From Chryseobacterium sp. MYb7 (GTDB lineage Bacteria; Bacteroidota; Bacteroidia; Flavobacteriales; Weeksellaceae), in assembly GCF_002979455.1 (NCBI RefSeq), contig NZ_PCOU01000014.1, positions 1-64,000 on the forward strand: a stretch of DNA of 64,000 nucleotides, written 5' to 3'. Below the pieces are notes generated by a model. The model did not search any database, had not been told where the DNA came from, and saw only the letters and a program-made list of their open reading frames with translations. Of the stretch, positions 1-7,595 are shown one piece after another. The translations under genes and the position numbers were made by a program. Every line of letters starts with the position of its first letter. Position 1 is the stretch's first letter.

Positions 1-18
1 TAGAAGAACTATGGCATT

Positions 19-651
19 TTGGACAATCCATTTTTTTTATTCCAAAAATATAAAATCTATTTTATTTTAACAATACCTAATATTTTTAGTACCATTGACA
101 TTTGTAATTCTTTAGAACCCCTCACCAAACGTTTAAAAGATCAGCCTCCGGAAATGCTAATCATGAGTTCCAATATGCTGATGCTAACGGAACTCTGCAA
201 GCTTACAGAAAATATTATTTCTGAACATCGAAATATGAAAATCATTATCATAGGAAGTTCTTATGATGTGATCGATATCCGGAAACTTTTCAATAAAGGC
301 ATCAAAGGTTATCTTGACAAAAATTGTACGTATGATGAATTCCTGAAGTCTATCAATATTTTACTCCTTAACGAGATCTACATCTGTGATCATGCAAAGG
401 AAAAAATGATCAGCTTTATCAGTAGTGAACAGGAAAAACCCAACCCTCATATCAGAGAGCCTCTTACCCGCCGCGAAATGGAAATCCTAAAACTTATATG
501 CGACGGAAACAGCAGTAAAGATATCTCTGAAAAACTTTTTATAAGTATCAATACGGTAGAAACACATCGAAAAAGAATTCTTTTAAAACTCAATGCCAAA
601 AACTCAGTCGGAATTGTAAAATATGCTATTGAGAATCATATCATCGACTGA
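19..651 (+). CDS. LuxR-type regulator with degenerate receiver domain
   Basis: Probable transcription factor of the FixJ/NarL group. Residues about 148-207 form a LuxR/GerE helix-turn-helix (LTRREMEILKLI, then NTVETHRKRI). Residues 1-125 keep the receiver length and a conserved-type lysine (GYLDK, K101), but the acidic pair is absent and the phosphoacceptor aspartate position reads IMSSN. The start is taken as TTG at 19 because TAG lies in frame at position 1 and no in-frame ATG precedes the domain; the true start remains uncertain. It faces the minus-strand curli operon, so a CsgD-like role is plausible but inferred. E. coli CsgD also has an atypical receiver, which makes phosphorylation-independent control a reasonable guess. 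Confidence 0.8.
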   Translation: MDNPFFLFQKYKIYFILTIPNIFSTIDICNSLEPLTKRLKDQPPEMLIMSSNMLMLTELCKLTENIISEHRNMKIIIIGSSYDVIDIRKLFNKGIKGYLDKNCTYDEFLKSINILLLNEIYICDHAKEKMISFISSEQEKPNPHIREPLTRREMEILKLICDGNSSKDISEKLFISINTVETHRKRILLKLNAKNSVGIVKYAIENHIID

Positions 652-672
652 AATTCTTCCATGAACAACTCG

Positions 673-706
673 AAAAAATTCCAAACTTTACAGTTTGGAA
701 TTTTTT
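673..706 (+). terminator. Intrinsic terminator after the LuxR gene
   Basis: A 15-bp stem (673-687 with 692-706) with a 4-nt loop ends in a T run. It lies 22 bp beyond the stop codon. Confidence 0.85.
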
Positions 707-1014
707 TGTCTGCATTTGGTCTTGTGACTCAGAATGGGACAGACAACTCATTAATAAATTTTATTTTAAGGCTGGAAGTGAGATAAAGAGATTGAAAACC
801 GGGCAACTAAAAACTATATTGCTTAGACCTTATTATTTCATTTGCAAACAACCCGAATTTCCAATCTCCTGTTCACCACTGGAACTTTAACCTTAAAACC
901 TGGACTTTATATTAGTAATAATCATTTCTCAGGTAAAGCCCATCATTAAATTAAATGTCAATGAAAATGATAAACAACATTAAACTAAAAACATTAAACT
1001 TTGAATCTTGAACC
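707..1014. other. Intergenic stretch with degenerate repeat fragments
   Basis: No gene is seen. It holds fragments resembling dispersed repeats elsewhere in the window: a ggctggaagtgag piece near 771, an acaacccgaat piece near 848, and a tail near 991-1016 of the actttgaatcttgaacc type that is also seen near 24655. Confidence 0.4.
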
Positions 1015-2526
1015 TTATTCATAATCCGGCATTTCTCCGTTACTGAAAAGTGTAGTATGCGTAAGATCTGTCAGACTACTCGATAGGTCAATTACCATCA
1101 CGTTTCTTTGCGAAATATTATCATTGGAAGTATTCATAAAAATGATCTGAGCATTATTAGGTGAGAACCTTGGATCAAGATCATTGGTTCCCATTACTTT
1201 TTCGCTTTCAGCAGAAATATCACTTACAACATCAGTAACCATATTATAGATAAAGATGTGGGAATCCAGCTGACGGTAATTTCCACTTCCATCCAGATAT
1301 CCTGAAATATCGCGGGTAAAGAGAAGAAGCTGTCCGTCTACAGAGAAATTCAAACCACCGCTCGCTCCGACAGAACCGGACAATATGGTTTTAAGAACAC
1401 TTCCCATCATATCTATTACATAGATTTTGGTATTATATCCATTATAATCATTGGTTTTCAATGCGATCTTGCTTCCATCATAACTCCAGTCGCATTCGGA
1501 AATCAAGCTTCCATCCGGAGTGGTATACACCAGACTCAGACCGCTTCCGTCTTTATTGATTCTGTACAGTTTATTAAAGTTAGAATAAATAATCTCTTTA
1601 CCGTTGGTACTCCAGGAAAAATCCATTTCATAGTTATTAAAGCCTGCTACGGGAACCGTTGTTACTTTAAAAGGATTGGAACCATCAGGATTAGCGGTAT
1701 AAATATGGGTACTTCCGCCTTCTGTACGAAGAAATGCTATGAGACCTGCATTATTATTTTTACGTGGCCGCCAGCTGTTGTAGGAGGAATTGGTAAACTG
1801 GAAGTTATTTCCCTGATCATCACTGGAGACGATAACGAAGTTTCCATTTTGCTTTTGGGTATAATGATACCTGTTGGCAGGAACAGTATTGGTGGTAAAT
1901 TTACTGATAGAGCTTAAAACTGGCTGGTGAATGCCGTCCGAAACAGACACCTGCCAGAAGTAACTTACACCAAACTTCAGATTTGAAAGCGTATAGTGGT
2001 TAGCTGTCAAATCATTAACCTGAATCACATTAGTGTCAAGATTATTTTTAATTGTCAAACTGTATTTTAAAACATCCGCTGTATCCGGATCTGTTGCGCT
2101 CCAGGTTAATTCGACGCTCAAAGGTTGATTTACTGCGTTATCTATCGGACTTAGCAACTGTGGTGTAGTGGGAGGAGAGTTCAATGAAGTATCATCATCC
2201 ATCTCAAAAACTACCGTTACCACCTGATTTTCATTTTGTATATTAACTGACTGAAAGCTTGTGATATATCCTGAAATTTCTGCTTTCACAGAATAATTCC
2301 CCACCGGCATGGCATCGATTTGAAATGAACCGTCTGTGCCACTGAAAACCGTCTGTGTCGTAGGATTAGTGAAAATTTTCACATTAGGAATCGGCACATT
2401 ACTGCCTCTTTTTACGACTTTCCCTTTTAACGTTCCTGTTTGAGCCTGTTCTACAAGGTCTTCATTGCATGAAAACAGACAAAAAGCAAAGATGAATATG
2501 CTGAGTATTTTAATTAAAGTTTTCAT
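1015..2526 (-). CDS. Surface lipoprotein: carboxypeptidase-regulatory, FN3 and propeller domains
   Basis: Lipoprotein of 503 aa at the end of the curli operon. The lipobox is CLFSC with Cys20. Residues about 32-110 resemble a carboxypeptidase regulatory-like beta domain (GTLKGKVV...GYITSFQSV), 118-215 a fibronectin type III domain, and 220-503 a TolB/WD40-like propeller with repeated SWS/GKEI and DGSKIALKT blades. The start at 2526 (MKTLIKIL) gives a clean signal peptide. An upstream start at 2622 would overlap csgG and lack one. The gap to csgG is only 11 bp, so it is probably co-transcribed. Its job is unknown; anchoring, sensing or capping of curli fibres at the outer membrane is inference from position. 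Confidence 0.75.
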   Translation of the reverse strand: MKTLIKILSIFIFAFCLFSCNEDLVEQAQTGTLKGKVVKRGSNVPIPNVKIFTNPTTQTVFSGTDGSFQIDAMPVGNYSVKAEISGYITSFQSVNIQNENQVVTVVFEMDDDTSLNSPPTTPQLLSPIDNAVNQPLSVELTWSATDPDTADVLKYSLTIKNNLDTNVIQVNDLTANHYTLSNLKFGVSYFWQVSVSDGIHQPVLSSISKFTTNTVPANRYHYTQKQNGNFVIVSSDDQGNNFQFTNSSYNSWRPRKNNNAGLIAFLRTEGGSTHIYTANPDGSNPFKVTTVPVAGFNNYEMDFSWSTNGKEIIYSNFNKLYRINKDGSGLSLVYTTPDGSLISECDWSYDGSKIALKTNDYNGYNTKIYVIDMMGSVLKTILSGSVGASGGLNFSVDGQLLLFTRDISGYLDGSGNYRQLDSHIFIYNMVTDVVSDISAESEKVMGTNDLDPRFSPNNAQIIFMNTSNDNISQRNVMVIDLSSSLTDLTHTTLFSNGEMPDYE

Positions 2527-2537
2527 AATTCGTGTTT

Positions 2538-3902
2538 TTATTTGTTTCCGAAGTAAAAATTGATTCCTATACCAAAGCGTAAAGCCTGATCTTTTCTTTT
2601 TCCAGTGACAAGGCCTTCCCAATCATCTTTGAAGCCCATATCATATTGAGCAGAAGCCCTTAATGAAAAATTCTTGCTGATCATATATTCCAGCCCGCCT
2701 CCTAACTGTGCTTTATATTGAGGTTTGTATTTTGAATACATTGCTCCTGCTCCACCATATATATAGGGACTGAATCTGTATTTTGGAAAAAGTATATATT
2801 CCAGGTTCACTTCGGGACCATAATAGTTTCTTTTCACAATATTTGAATTTTCAAGAGTAAAATAATTACCATTTATTTCTACGTTCAGATAAGGAGTCAG
2901 GAAATATTTGAATCCCACTTTTCCTCCTACGTTCATTTTAGGACCTACATAATCATCTCTGACTTTCTGTCCCTCAACATTAGCAAACATGGAAAATTTC
3001 TGTCTGTAGTTTTCAGGATATCTGCCACCTACTACTCTTCCATCATTTTGATCCTGTTCTTTATTATAATCATTGATTAAAGTTTGGTAGGGTCCGTTAG
3101 GGTCTACCGCTTTCCCCCAAATCTTATCCCTAATTCCTTCTACGATAAGAGATTTCACAGCCTTTTCGATAGCTTCGGTTACCGCAAGCTGTACGGGCTC
3201 ATTTTGAGTGAGACCTACCTCAGCTTCAAGAAGTCTTTCCGTATCAATATATCTGAAAAAACTTCCGTTTACGCTTGTTGAAAGGATTGTTTTAGAGGTA
3301 TAAACTGTTTTAAGAATCTCTCCATTGAGAGTAGAAACAGCACGAAGGTAAATGGTAATTCTGTCCTGACGATACTGTGTGGAAGCTCCGATACCGAAAT
3401 ATCTGGCTCCCAGCCCTCCTGTAAGAATATTACTATCATAGGAAATGACACCGCCTTCAAGAAGAATTCCGGCGTATAAAAGAGGGGGAAGTGCCTGGCT
3501 GTTTTTGTCAGCATCCTTTATATACTCCTGACGTGTGGAGCGGATGATTTGTCTTTCATTGAGAAGATTCGCAATATTTTCCCTTTCAATAGGGATAAAC
3601 CAATGGCTGTCTTCCAGTGCTTTGATGAGAATAGTAGTGGTTCCTTGGGGAACTGCCGTACTCCAGTTGTTTCCGTTTTCGGAGGGTTTGTACTGGCCGG
3701 TCTGGTCTCTGAATTTGTAGACTCCTATTACAATCTTCTCTTTAGGAAGCGGGAGATTTTTCAATTCTGCGGTAGAAGAGGTAACCTCTCCCATCGTTGG
3801 TTTTTCGGGATCCGAAGGTAAACCAAATATTGAACTACAAGCCTGCAGAACGCATAGCAGGAAACTACAGAAAAAGATTCTGGTGTAAGTGTAGGTTGTC
3901 AT
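2538..3902 (-). CDS. csgG: CsgG-type curli secretion channel with C-terminal barrel extension
   Basis: Outer-membrane lipoprotein that forms the nonameric curlin export pore. The lipobox is LQAC with Cys22. The CsgG domain spans about 50-280 (IVIGVYKFRDQTGQYK, TRQEY, LYAGILLEGGVISYDSN, RYFGIGAS). E. coli CsgG is 277 aa, while this protein has 454: residues about 295-454 add beta-strands of outer-membrane-protein type ending in a terminal GIGINFYFGNK. It follows csgF by 24 bp in the same operon. Function of the channel part is near certain; what the added domain does is unknown. Confidence 0.93.
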   Translation of the reverse strand: MTTYTYTRIFFCSFLLCVLQACSSIFGLPSDPEKPTMGEVTSSTAELKNLPLPKEKIVIGVYKFRDQTGQYKPSENGNNWSTAVPQGTTTILIKALEDSHWFIPIERENIANLLNERQIIRSTRQEYIKDADKNSQALPPLLYAGILLEGGVISYDSNILTGGLGARYFGIGASTQYRQDRITIYLRAVSTLNGEILKTVYTSKTILSTSVNGSFFRYIDTERLLEAEVGLTQNEPVQLAVTEAIEKAVKSLIVEGIRDKIWGKAVDPNGPYQTLINDYNKEQDQNDGRVVGGRYPENYRQKFSMFANVEGQKVRDDYVGPKMNVGGKVGFKYFLTPYLNVEINGNYFTLENSNIVKRNYYGPEVNLEYILFPKYRFSPYIYGGAGAMYSKYKPQYKAQLGGGLEYMISKNFSLRASAQYDMGFKDDWEGLVTGKRKDQALRFGIGINFYFGNK

Positions 3903-3926
3903 GGTAAGTTTATTTTTAGTTATTTC

Positions 3927-4337
3927 CTATTTCGGAATTACGATCTCGGACTGATCGCCATTGCTGGTATCCAAAATATTGATTAAAAGTCCCTGATTAG
4001 TATTGGTAATTTGTAAATAAAGTGATCCAAAAAGATAATTTCCGGGCTTTATATTTCCATCACCAAACTGTTCATCAAACAGTTTTCTTGAAAGTTCACT
4101 GAGGATTTGTCTGTTGAGACTCTGGGTAAAACTGTCAAGAGAGTTTACACGATCAAGCAAATTGCTGTAATCATTTTTTTCATCGAATGGGTTTTGTGCA
4201 TTAGCAGAGCTTAAAAGCCACTGATAATTAAATGTATCTCCTCCGAAAGCCGGATTTACCGGTTTATAGACGAGCTGCTGAGATTTTCCGTAGAAAATAC
4301 CCGCAATACATGTCAAAAAAATGATAAGGGTTTTCAT
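3927..4337 (-). CDS. csgF: CsgF curli nucleation/assembly factor
   Basis: Secreted factor that binds the CsgG pore and attaches the minor curlin to the cell surface. The family signature is clear: KPVNPAFGG, then LLSSANAQNP, then LDSFTQSLNRQIL, and a C-terminal half with GSLYLQITNTNQG. The start at 4337 (MKTLIIFLTCIAG) gives a typical signal peptide; 4346 is an alternative three codons upstream. The gene lies between csgE and csgG, in the E. coli csgEFG order. Confidence 0.92.
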   Translation of the reverse strand: MKTLIIFLTCIAGIFYGKSQQLVYKPVNPAFGGDTFNYQWLLSSANAQNPFDEKNDYSNLLDRVNSLDSFTQSLNRQILSELSRKLFDEQFGDGNIKPGNYLFGSLYLQITNTNQGLLINILDTSNGDQSEIVIPK

Positions 4338-4348
4338 GGCGGACATTT

Positions 4349-5083
4349 TTAGTAGATGAATTCATTTTTAATAAGGTTTTTCTTAGCGTTAAATTCCTTG
4401 ATATATTTTAAGCTGTAGGCCAGCTGTTCTTTTAAATAATCTTCTGCCGGATTGGTCATAAAACTGTAAATGATTTTATCTTCCATCTGAATATTGATCT
4501 GACCGCTTGTTCCACGAAGAGGAAGTTCTGTAATGGTAACAGCGCTGCTGCTCTTATCCGGAAGCTGGCTGTACTGCATATAAAACAGATCATAAAAATC
4601 TTTTCCTACTTTGGTTTTGGTTTCATCAATAGTAAGACCTCTCAGTTCATACGCGGCATCCTCTTCTATCTTGGCTGTTTTCTTTTTAAAAAGATCACTG
4701 TTCAGTTCCAGACTATCTTTGGCGACCAGCTTTTGTGTTTCTTCATCCCTGATATAAAGGAAAGCTTTCAACGCATCTTTTGATTCAAGGTTTACACTGA
4801 TCTCTGATAATATTTTGACTTCATTGGGGTTGACAGAAAATTTACCACTCTGCTGATTGTTTGAAAGATTCCCTCCGTTTCCTTTTTTAATAGAAACCAA
4901 AAGATAATTCAGTTCCTTATAAACGGTAGTATTGTTCATAACAATGGCTTTCAATATAATCTGATTTTCAAGGAGACTGCTCTCTATCCTGGCATTTACT
5001 TTTTTATCTTCCTGCCCATAACCCCATACAGACAGGAAGGCAAAAAAGGTACTCAGGCTAAGGGAATATAAAAGTTTCATCAT
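4349..5083 (-). CDS. csgE: CsgE with extra N-terminal CsgH-like domain
   Basis: Periplasmic adaptor that caps CsgG and delivers curlins. Residues about 148-240 match CsgE (LTIDETKTKVGKDFYDLFY, TITELPLRGTSGQINIQM, IYSFMTNP). CsgE of E. coli is about 129 aa, but this protein has 244. After a signal peptide (about 1-23), residues 27-125 form an extra beta-rich domain with QSGKFSVNPNEVKILSEISV and FLYIRDEETQKLVAKDSL, which resembles CsgH, the alphaproteobacterial CsgC-type amyloid inhibitor. The fusion call is inference from pattern memory; the CsgE call is solid. It lies 7 bp from the minor curlin gene. Confidence 0.88.
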   Translation of the reverse strand: MMKLLYSLSLSTFFAFLSVWGYGQEDKKVNARIESSLLENQIILKAIVMNNTTVYKELNYLLVSIKKGNGGNLSNNQQSGKFSVNPNEVKILSEISVNLESKDALKAFLYIRDEETQKLVAKDSLELNSDLFKKKTAKIEEDAAYELRGLTIDETKTKVGKDFYDLFYMQYSQLPDKSSSAVTITELPLRGTSGQINIQMEDKIIYSFMTNPAEDYLKEQLAYSLKYIKEFNAKKNLIKNEFIY

Positions 5084-5090
5084 TTGTGTT

Positions 5091-5489
5091 TTAATAGTTT
5101 CTCATGAAAACGGTTTTATTATCCCCTTTTACATTGATCTGAATTCCGTCCGAAATACTATTACTTCCGGTGACATCAATAATATTATTATTTCCCTGTG
5201 CAGTAACAGCAGCTTTTGTTTCTTTATCCGTGAATGAATTGATAAAATAGAGGGTATTAAAATCCCCCAGTTGTTTTACCACAATATTAGTTCGGGCGTT
5301 AAGAGAAAGCTCTGCATTATTATAGCCACCTATCTGAATGATATTGGAACCGTAAGAACTCTGATCAGTCTGCTGCCTGGCTATAAGATTAAAGATTGTA
5401 TTACTGTTGACCTTATCCCAGTCTATCTCTTGTGCATGCAATCGCAGTAGTGCAAAAAGAGCGAAGGCACTCCATCTTAAAGTAAACAT
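5091..5489 (-). CDS. Minor curlin-like protein (CsgB role)
   Basis: Secreted 132-aa protein with a short signal peptide (cleavage near LHAQ). Degenerate curlin repeats follow: NIIQIGGYNNAEL, NIVVKQLGDFNTLY, AVTAQGNNNIIDV and GIQINVKGDNKTV, spaced by about 22 residues. The repeats are fewer and less regular than in the major curlin upstream, and the protein ends in the charged, aromatic tail KTVFMRNY. Both points fit a nucleator such as CsgB. Its place just before csgE supports this. The gene symbol is withheld because orthology is not shown. Confidence 0.8.
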   Translation of the reverse strand: MFTLRWSAFALFALLRLHAQEIDWDKVNSNTIFNLIARQQTDQSSYGSNIIQIGGYNNAELSLNARTNIVVKQLGDFNTLYFINSFTDKETKAAVTAQGNNNIIDVTGSNSISDGIQINVKGDNKTVFMRNY

Positions 5490-5540
5490 AGCCTATCTGG
5501 TTTTAATTACATCTATACAAATCATAGAAAATCGAAGGTA

Positions 5541-5571
5541 AAAAAAGGAGAAACACTGTAGTTTCTCCTTT
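5541..5571 (-). terminator. Terminator/attenuator between major and minor curlin genes
   Basis: A perfect 11-bp stem (5544-5554 with 5561-5571) with a 6-nt loop, followed on the minus strand by a run of six T. It lies about 36 bp after the major curlin stop, so the fibre subunit could be made in excess while readthrough supplies the secretion genes. Confidence 0.85.
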
Positions 5572-5606
5572 ACAATTTCTAAGATTTACAGTATGTGTTA
5601 TAGGGC

Positions 5607-6341
5607 TTAATTGGATTGATTCACAATCATTGAGTTTCCGTTACCCATCTGAGTTCCTACGTGGATATGACCATCACCGCTTTGAGATACCCAGGTAAAG
5701 TTACCGTTACCCATTTGAAGGTCAATAGCTGTGTTAGCATCTCCTATCTGGAACTGATAAAGTTGGTTGGCATTACCTGCCTGTACTCCTACAGTAGTGT
5801 TATCATCACCTACCTGAACTGAAGCTGCTATATTACCGTTTCCTGCTTGTGCATGAGTAGCACTGTTATCATTACCATCCTGATATTGAACAAGAATATT
5901 GTTAGCACCTACCTGAACTCCAGTAGCATCATTTCTTCTTCCTAACTGAATCTGATATGCCTCATTTCCAAGACCTACCTGAAGAGCAGAAGCATCATTT
6001 CTTCTTCCGTCCTGATATTGAACGACTGAGTTTCCTAATCCGATCTGTACTGAAGAAGCATCATTTCTTCTTCCGATCTGAGTTTGTTCTGTAGAATTAA
6101 GTACTCCAAGCTGCCATGTTGAAGCAGAGTTTCTGTTACCCATCTGCATTACTTCATTTGAGTTTCCGATACCCACCTGATCCACATCTATAGAGTTTCT
6201 GTTTCCGATACTTTGTGCATTATTGACGTTTAAAATTCCAACCTGGTCAATATCTGCAGTATTACGATTCCCTGTTTGTGTAAGAGAATTGATGTTCAAA
6301 AGACCAGTCTGGTCTACAGTAGCAACATTTAAGTTTCCTGT
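5607..6341 (-). repeat. 33-bp tandem coding repeat array in the major curlin gene
   Basis: The DNA repeats with a 33-bp period over 22 units because of the 11-residue protein repeat. Blocks such as catcatttcttctt recur near 5931, 5997 and 6063, so recent within-gene duplication is likely. Confidence 0.85.
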
Positions 6342-6425
6342 TTGGGTAGTTACATCAATATTGAATTGTGCAAATCCGAAACTCATGGCGAATAGTGTAA
6401 GTACACCTGTAAGTAAATTTTTCAT
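5607..6425 (-). CDS. csgA: Major curlin-like amyloid subunit (22 x 11-residue repeats)
   Basis: Secreted fibre subunit of 272 aa. A signal peptide (to about residue 19) and a short linker are followed by 22 consecutive units of exactly 11 residues (residues 29-270) and a final SN. The unit is roughly x-G-x-x-N-x-x-x-x-x-Q, the curlin strand-loop-strand motif; two units make one 22-residue curlin repeat, so about 11 repeats against five in E. coli CsgA. Units 1-14 alternate in type (GNRN or GRRN against GLGN-like), and later units are richer in GDxN/GNxN. No cysteine is present. It is the first gene of the operon, behind its own promoter, and is followed by a strong hairpin. The csgA name marks role rather than proven orthology. 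Confidence 0.93.
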   Translation of the reverse strand: MKNLLTGVLTLFAMSFGFAQFNIDVTTQTGNLNVATVDQTGLLNINSLTQTGNRNTADIDQVGILNVNNAQSIGNRNSIDVDQVGIGNSNEVMQMGNRNSASTWQLGVLNSTEQTQIGRRNDASSVQIGLGNSVVQYQDGRRNDASALQVGLGNEAYQIQLGRRNDATGVQVGANNILVQYQDGNDNSATHAQAGNGNIAASVQVGDDNTTVGVQAGNANQLYQFQIGDANTAIDLQMGNGNFTWVSQSGDGHIHVGTQMGNGNSMIVNQSN

Positions 6426-6456
6426 CTTAGTAAAAATTAATTGGTTAATAGTAAGG

Positions 6457-6464
6457 CAAAGGTA
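6457..6464 (-). promoter_or_regulatory. Curlin operon -7 box
   Basis: TACCTTTG on the minus strand fits the Bacteroidota -7 consensus TAnnTTTG, 31 bp upstream of the major curlin ATG. No clear TTG is seen 17-23 bp upstream, which would fit an activator-dependent promoter. Confidence 0.6.
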
Positions 6465-6471
6465 GCTTCTA

Positions 6472-6500
6472 CATCAAAGTGAAAAACCACCATCAAAGTG
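6472..6500 (-). promoter_or_regulatory. Direct repeat, candidate activator site
   Basis: Two identical 10-bp copies (catcaaagtg on the plus strand at 6472-6481 and 6491-6500) lie 19 bp apart, about two helical turns, just upstream of the curlin -7 box. They are candidates for regulator binding. Confidence 0.45.
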
Positions 6501-6926
6501 TAAATTTCAAAAGTCACGGTTTATAGTTGGAGGGGTCACCAATTGCCGTCGTACAAATGTCATTGTTTTCAGTGACGGGAAAATACGGTAGTGAATTATT
6601 ACCTAAAAGTAAGTCCGTAAACAGTGATATTAAATAGTTTACAAATACCACACATACTCATTATTTCACTTTTAGTACAGTATTAAAACATCACAATGGA
6701 GGGGTTTAAATTTCTTACCATCACTGCCCATTTTTACTCATCCGGGAAGCAAAACTGATGAATGAAATTAAAGATTAAAGTTTTTAAGGGTAAGGTTTTA
6801 AATTTTTATTCCTTGCTGGTGACGATGATCTATTTTTGAAGTACAGTTCATTACAACCATCTTCTACTCTTAATTTCTGCATAGGTTAATTAATGTTAAG
6901 GCATTTATTTCTTCAATATATATTGT
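6501..6926. other. Intergenic region upstream of the curlin operon
   Basis: About 430 bp with no supported gene, RNA or terminator. It is AT-rich and may hold distal regulatory sites for the curlin promoter. Confidence 0.4.
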
Positions 6927-6934
6927 TAAATTTG
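6927..6934 (+). promoter_or_regulatory. -7 box abutting the Nudix start codon
   Basis: TAAATTTG ends four bases before the ATG at 6939, so the transcript may be leaderless. Confidence 0.5.
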
Positions 6935-6938
6935 AGGT

Positions 6939-7568
6939 ATGGAAAATTTTGGAAAAGATTTATTACGAAAAATAAAAAGCGTGGAACTTCCCGGTGAACA
7001 TGCACATGGAGTATTCTCCCCTCCCTACCGACCCGTTTTTACTTATGAAGAAGTATTGGCAAAGAATCCCAAATTTGCAGCTGTCAATATTGTTCTCTAT
7101 CTAAAAGATAACGAGTGGTATTTTCCATTGATTCAAAGAACGATTAATGAACACGACAGACACAGCGGGCAGATATCACTGCCTGGAGGAAAGCGTGAAG
7201 AAATGGACAGAGATTTTGCTGAAACCGCAGTTCGCGAAACCTCTGAAGAAATAGGAATAGATAAACATTATGTAAGGATCATCAGAGAGATGTCTCCTAT
7301 TTATATTCCACCTAGCAATTTTTATGTATATCCTTATATCTCTTATACTAAAAAGGATCCTACCTTCGTTCTTCAGCAGACAGAAGCTGTGGAAACCATA
7401 GAATTTCCTATTACTTCCTTTCTAAACCTGTCCGACATCCCCGAACTCATGGCTTTGCCTGGCGCAAGCGGACATGAGGTTCCTGTGATCAATTTCAACG
7501 GATACATTATCTGGGGTGCTACAGCAATGATATTAAGTGAATTCAGCCAGTTGCTGAAAAAAATGTAA
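6939..7568 (+). CDS. CoA pyrophosphatase-like Nudix hydrolase
   Basis: Likely hydrolyses CoA or its derivatives to phosphopantetheine plus 3',5'-ADP. Residues 77-83 read GQISLPG, the CoA-Nudix (UPF0035) signature directly before the Nudix box. The box spans 83-107 and keeps RETSEEIG, with the metal-binding glutamates present. The 209-aa length fits the family. The gene begins a plus-strand run of four genes (Nudix, acyltransferase, lipoprotein, Mpl). Substrate assignment rests on the family signature. Confidence 0.88.
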   Translation: MENFGKDLLRKIKSVELPGEHAHGVFSPPYRPVFTYEEVLAKNPKFAAVNIVLYLKDNEWYFPLIQRTINEHDRHSGQISLPGGKREEMDRDFAETAVRETSEEIGIDKHYVRIIREMSPIYIPPSNFYVYPYISYTKKDPTFVLQQTEAVETIEFPITSFLNLSDIPELMALPGASGHEVPVINFNGYIIWGATAMILSEFSQLLKKM

Positions 7569-7573
7569 CTTTG
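7566..7573 (+). promoter_or_regulatory. -7 box for the acyltransferase gene
   Basis: TAACTTTG overlaps the Nudix stop codon and lies 22 bp before the next ATG. Confidence 0.55.
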
Positions 7574-7595
7574 CACTACCGTGTTTAATTGAGAG

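Noticed and set aside
11..70. ATG at position 11 as start of the LuxR gene
   Set aside because: It is in a different frame and meets a stop after about 19 codons.
3084..3821. Several open frames on the plus strand opposite csgG
   Set aside because: They are antisense to a strongly supported gene, have no domain or start signals, and arise from codon bias.
5607..6341. CRISPR-like regular array
   Set aside because: The 33-bp period is uninterrupted coding repeat of the curlin; there are no unique spacers and no cas genes.
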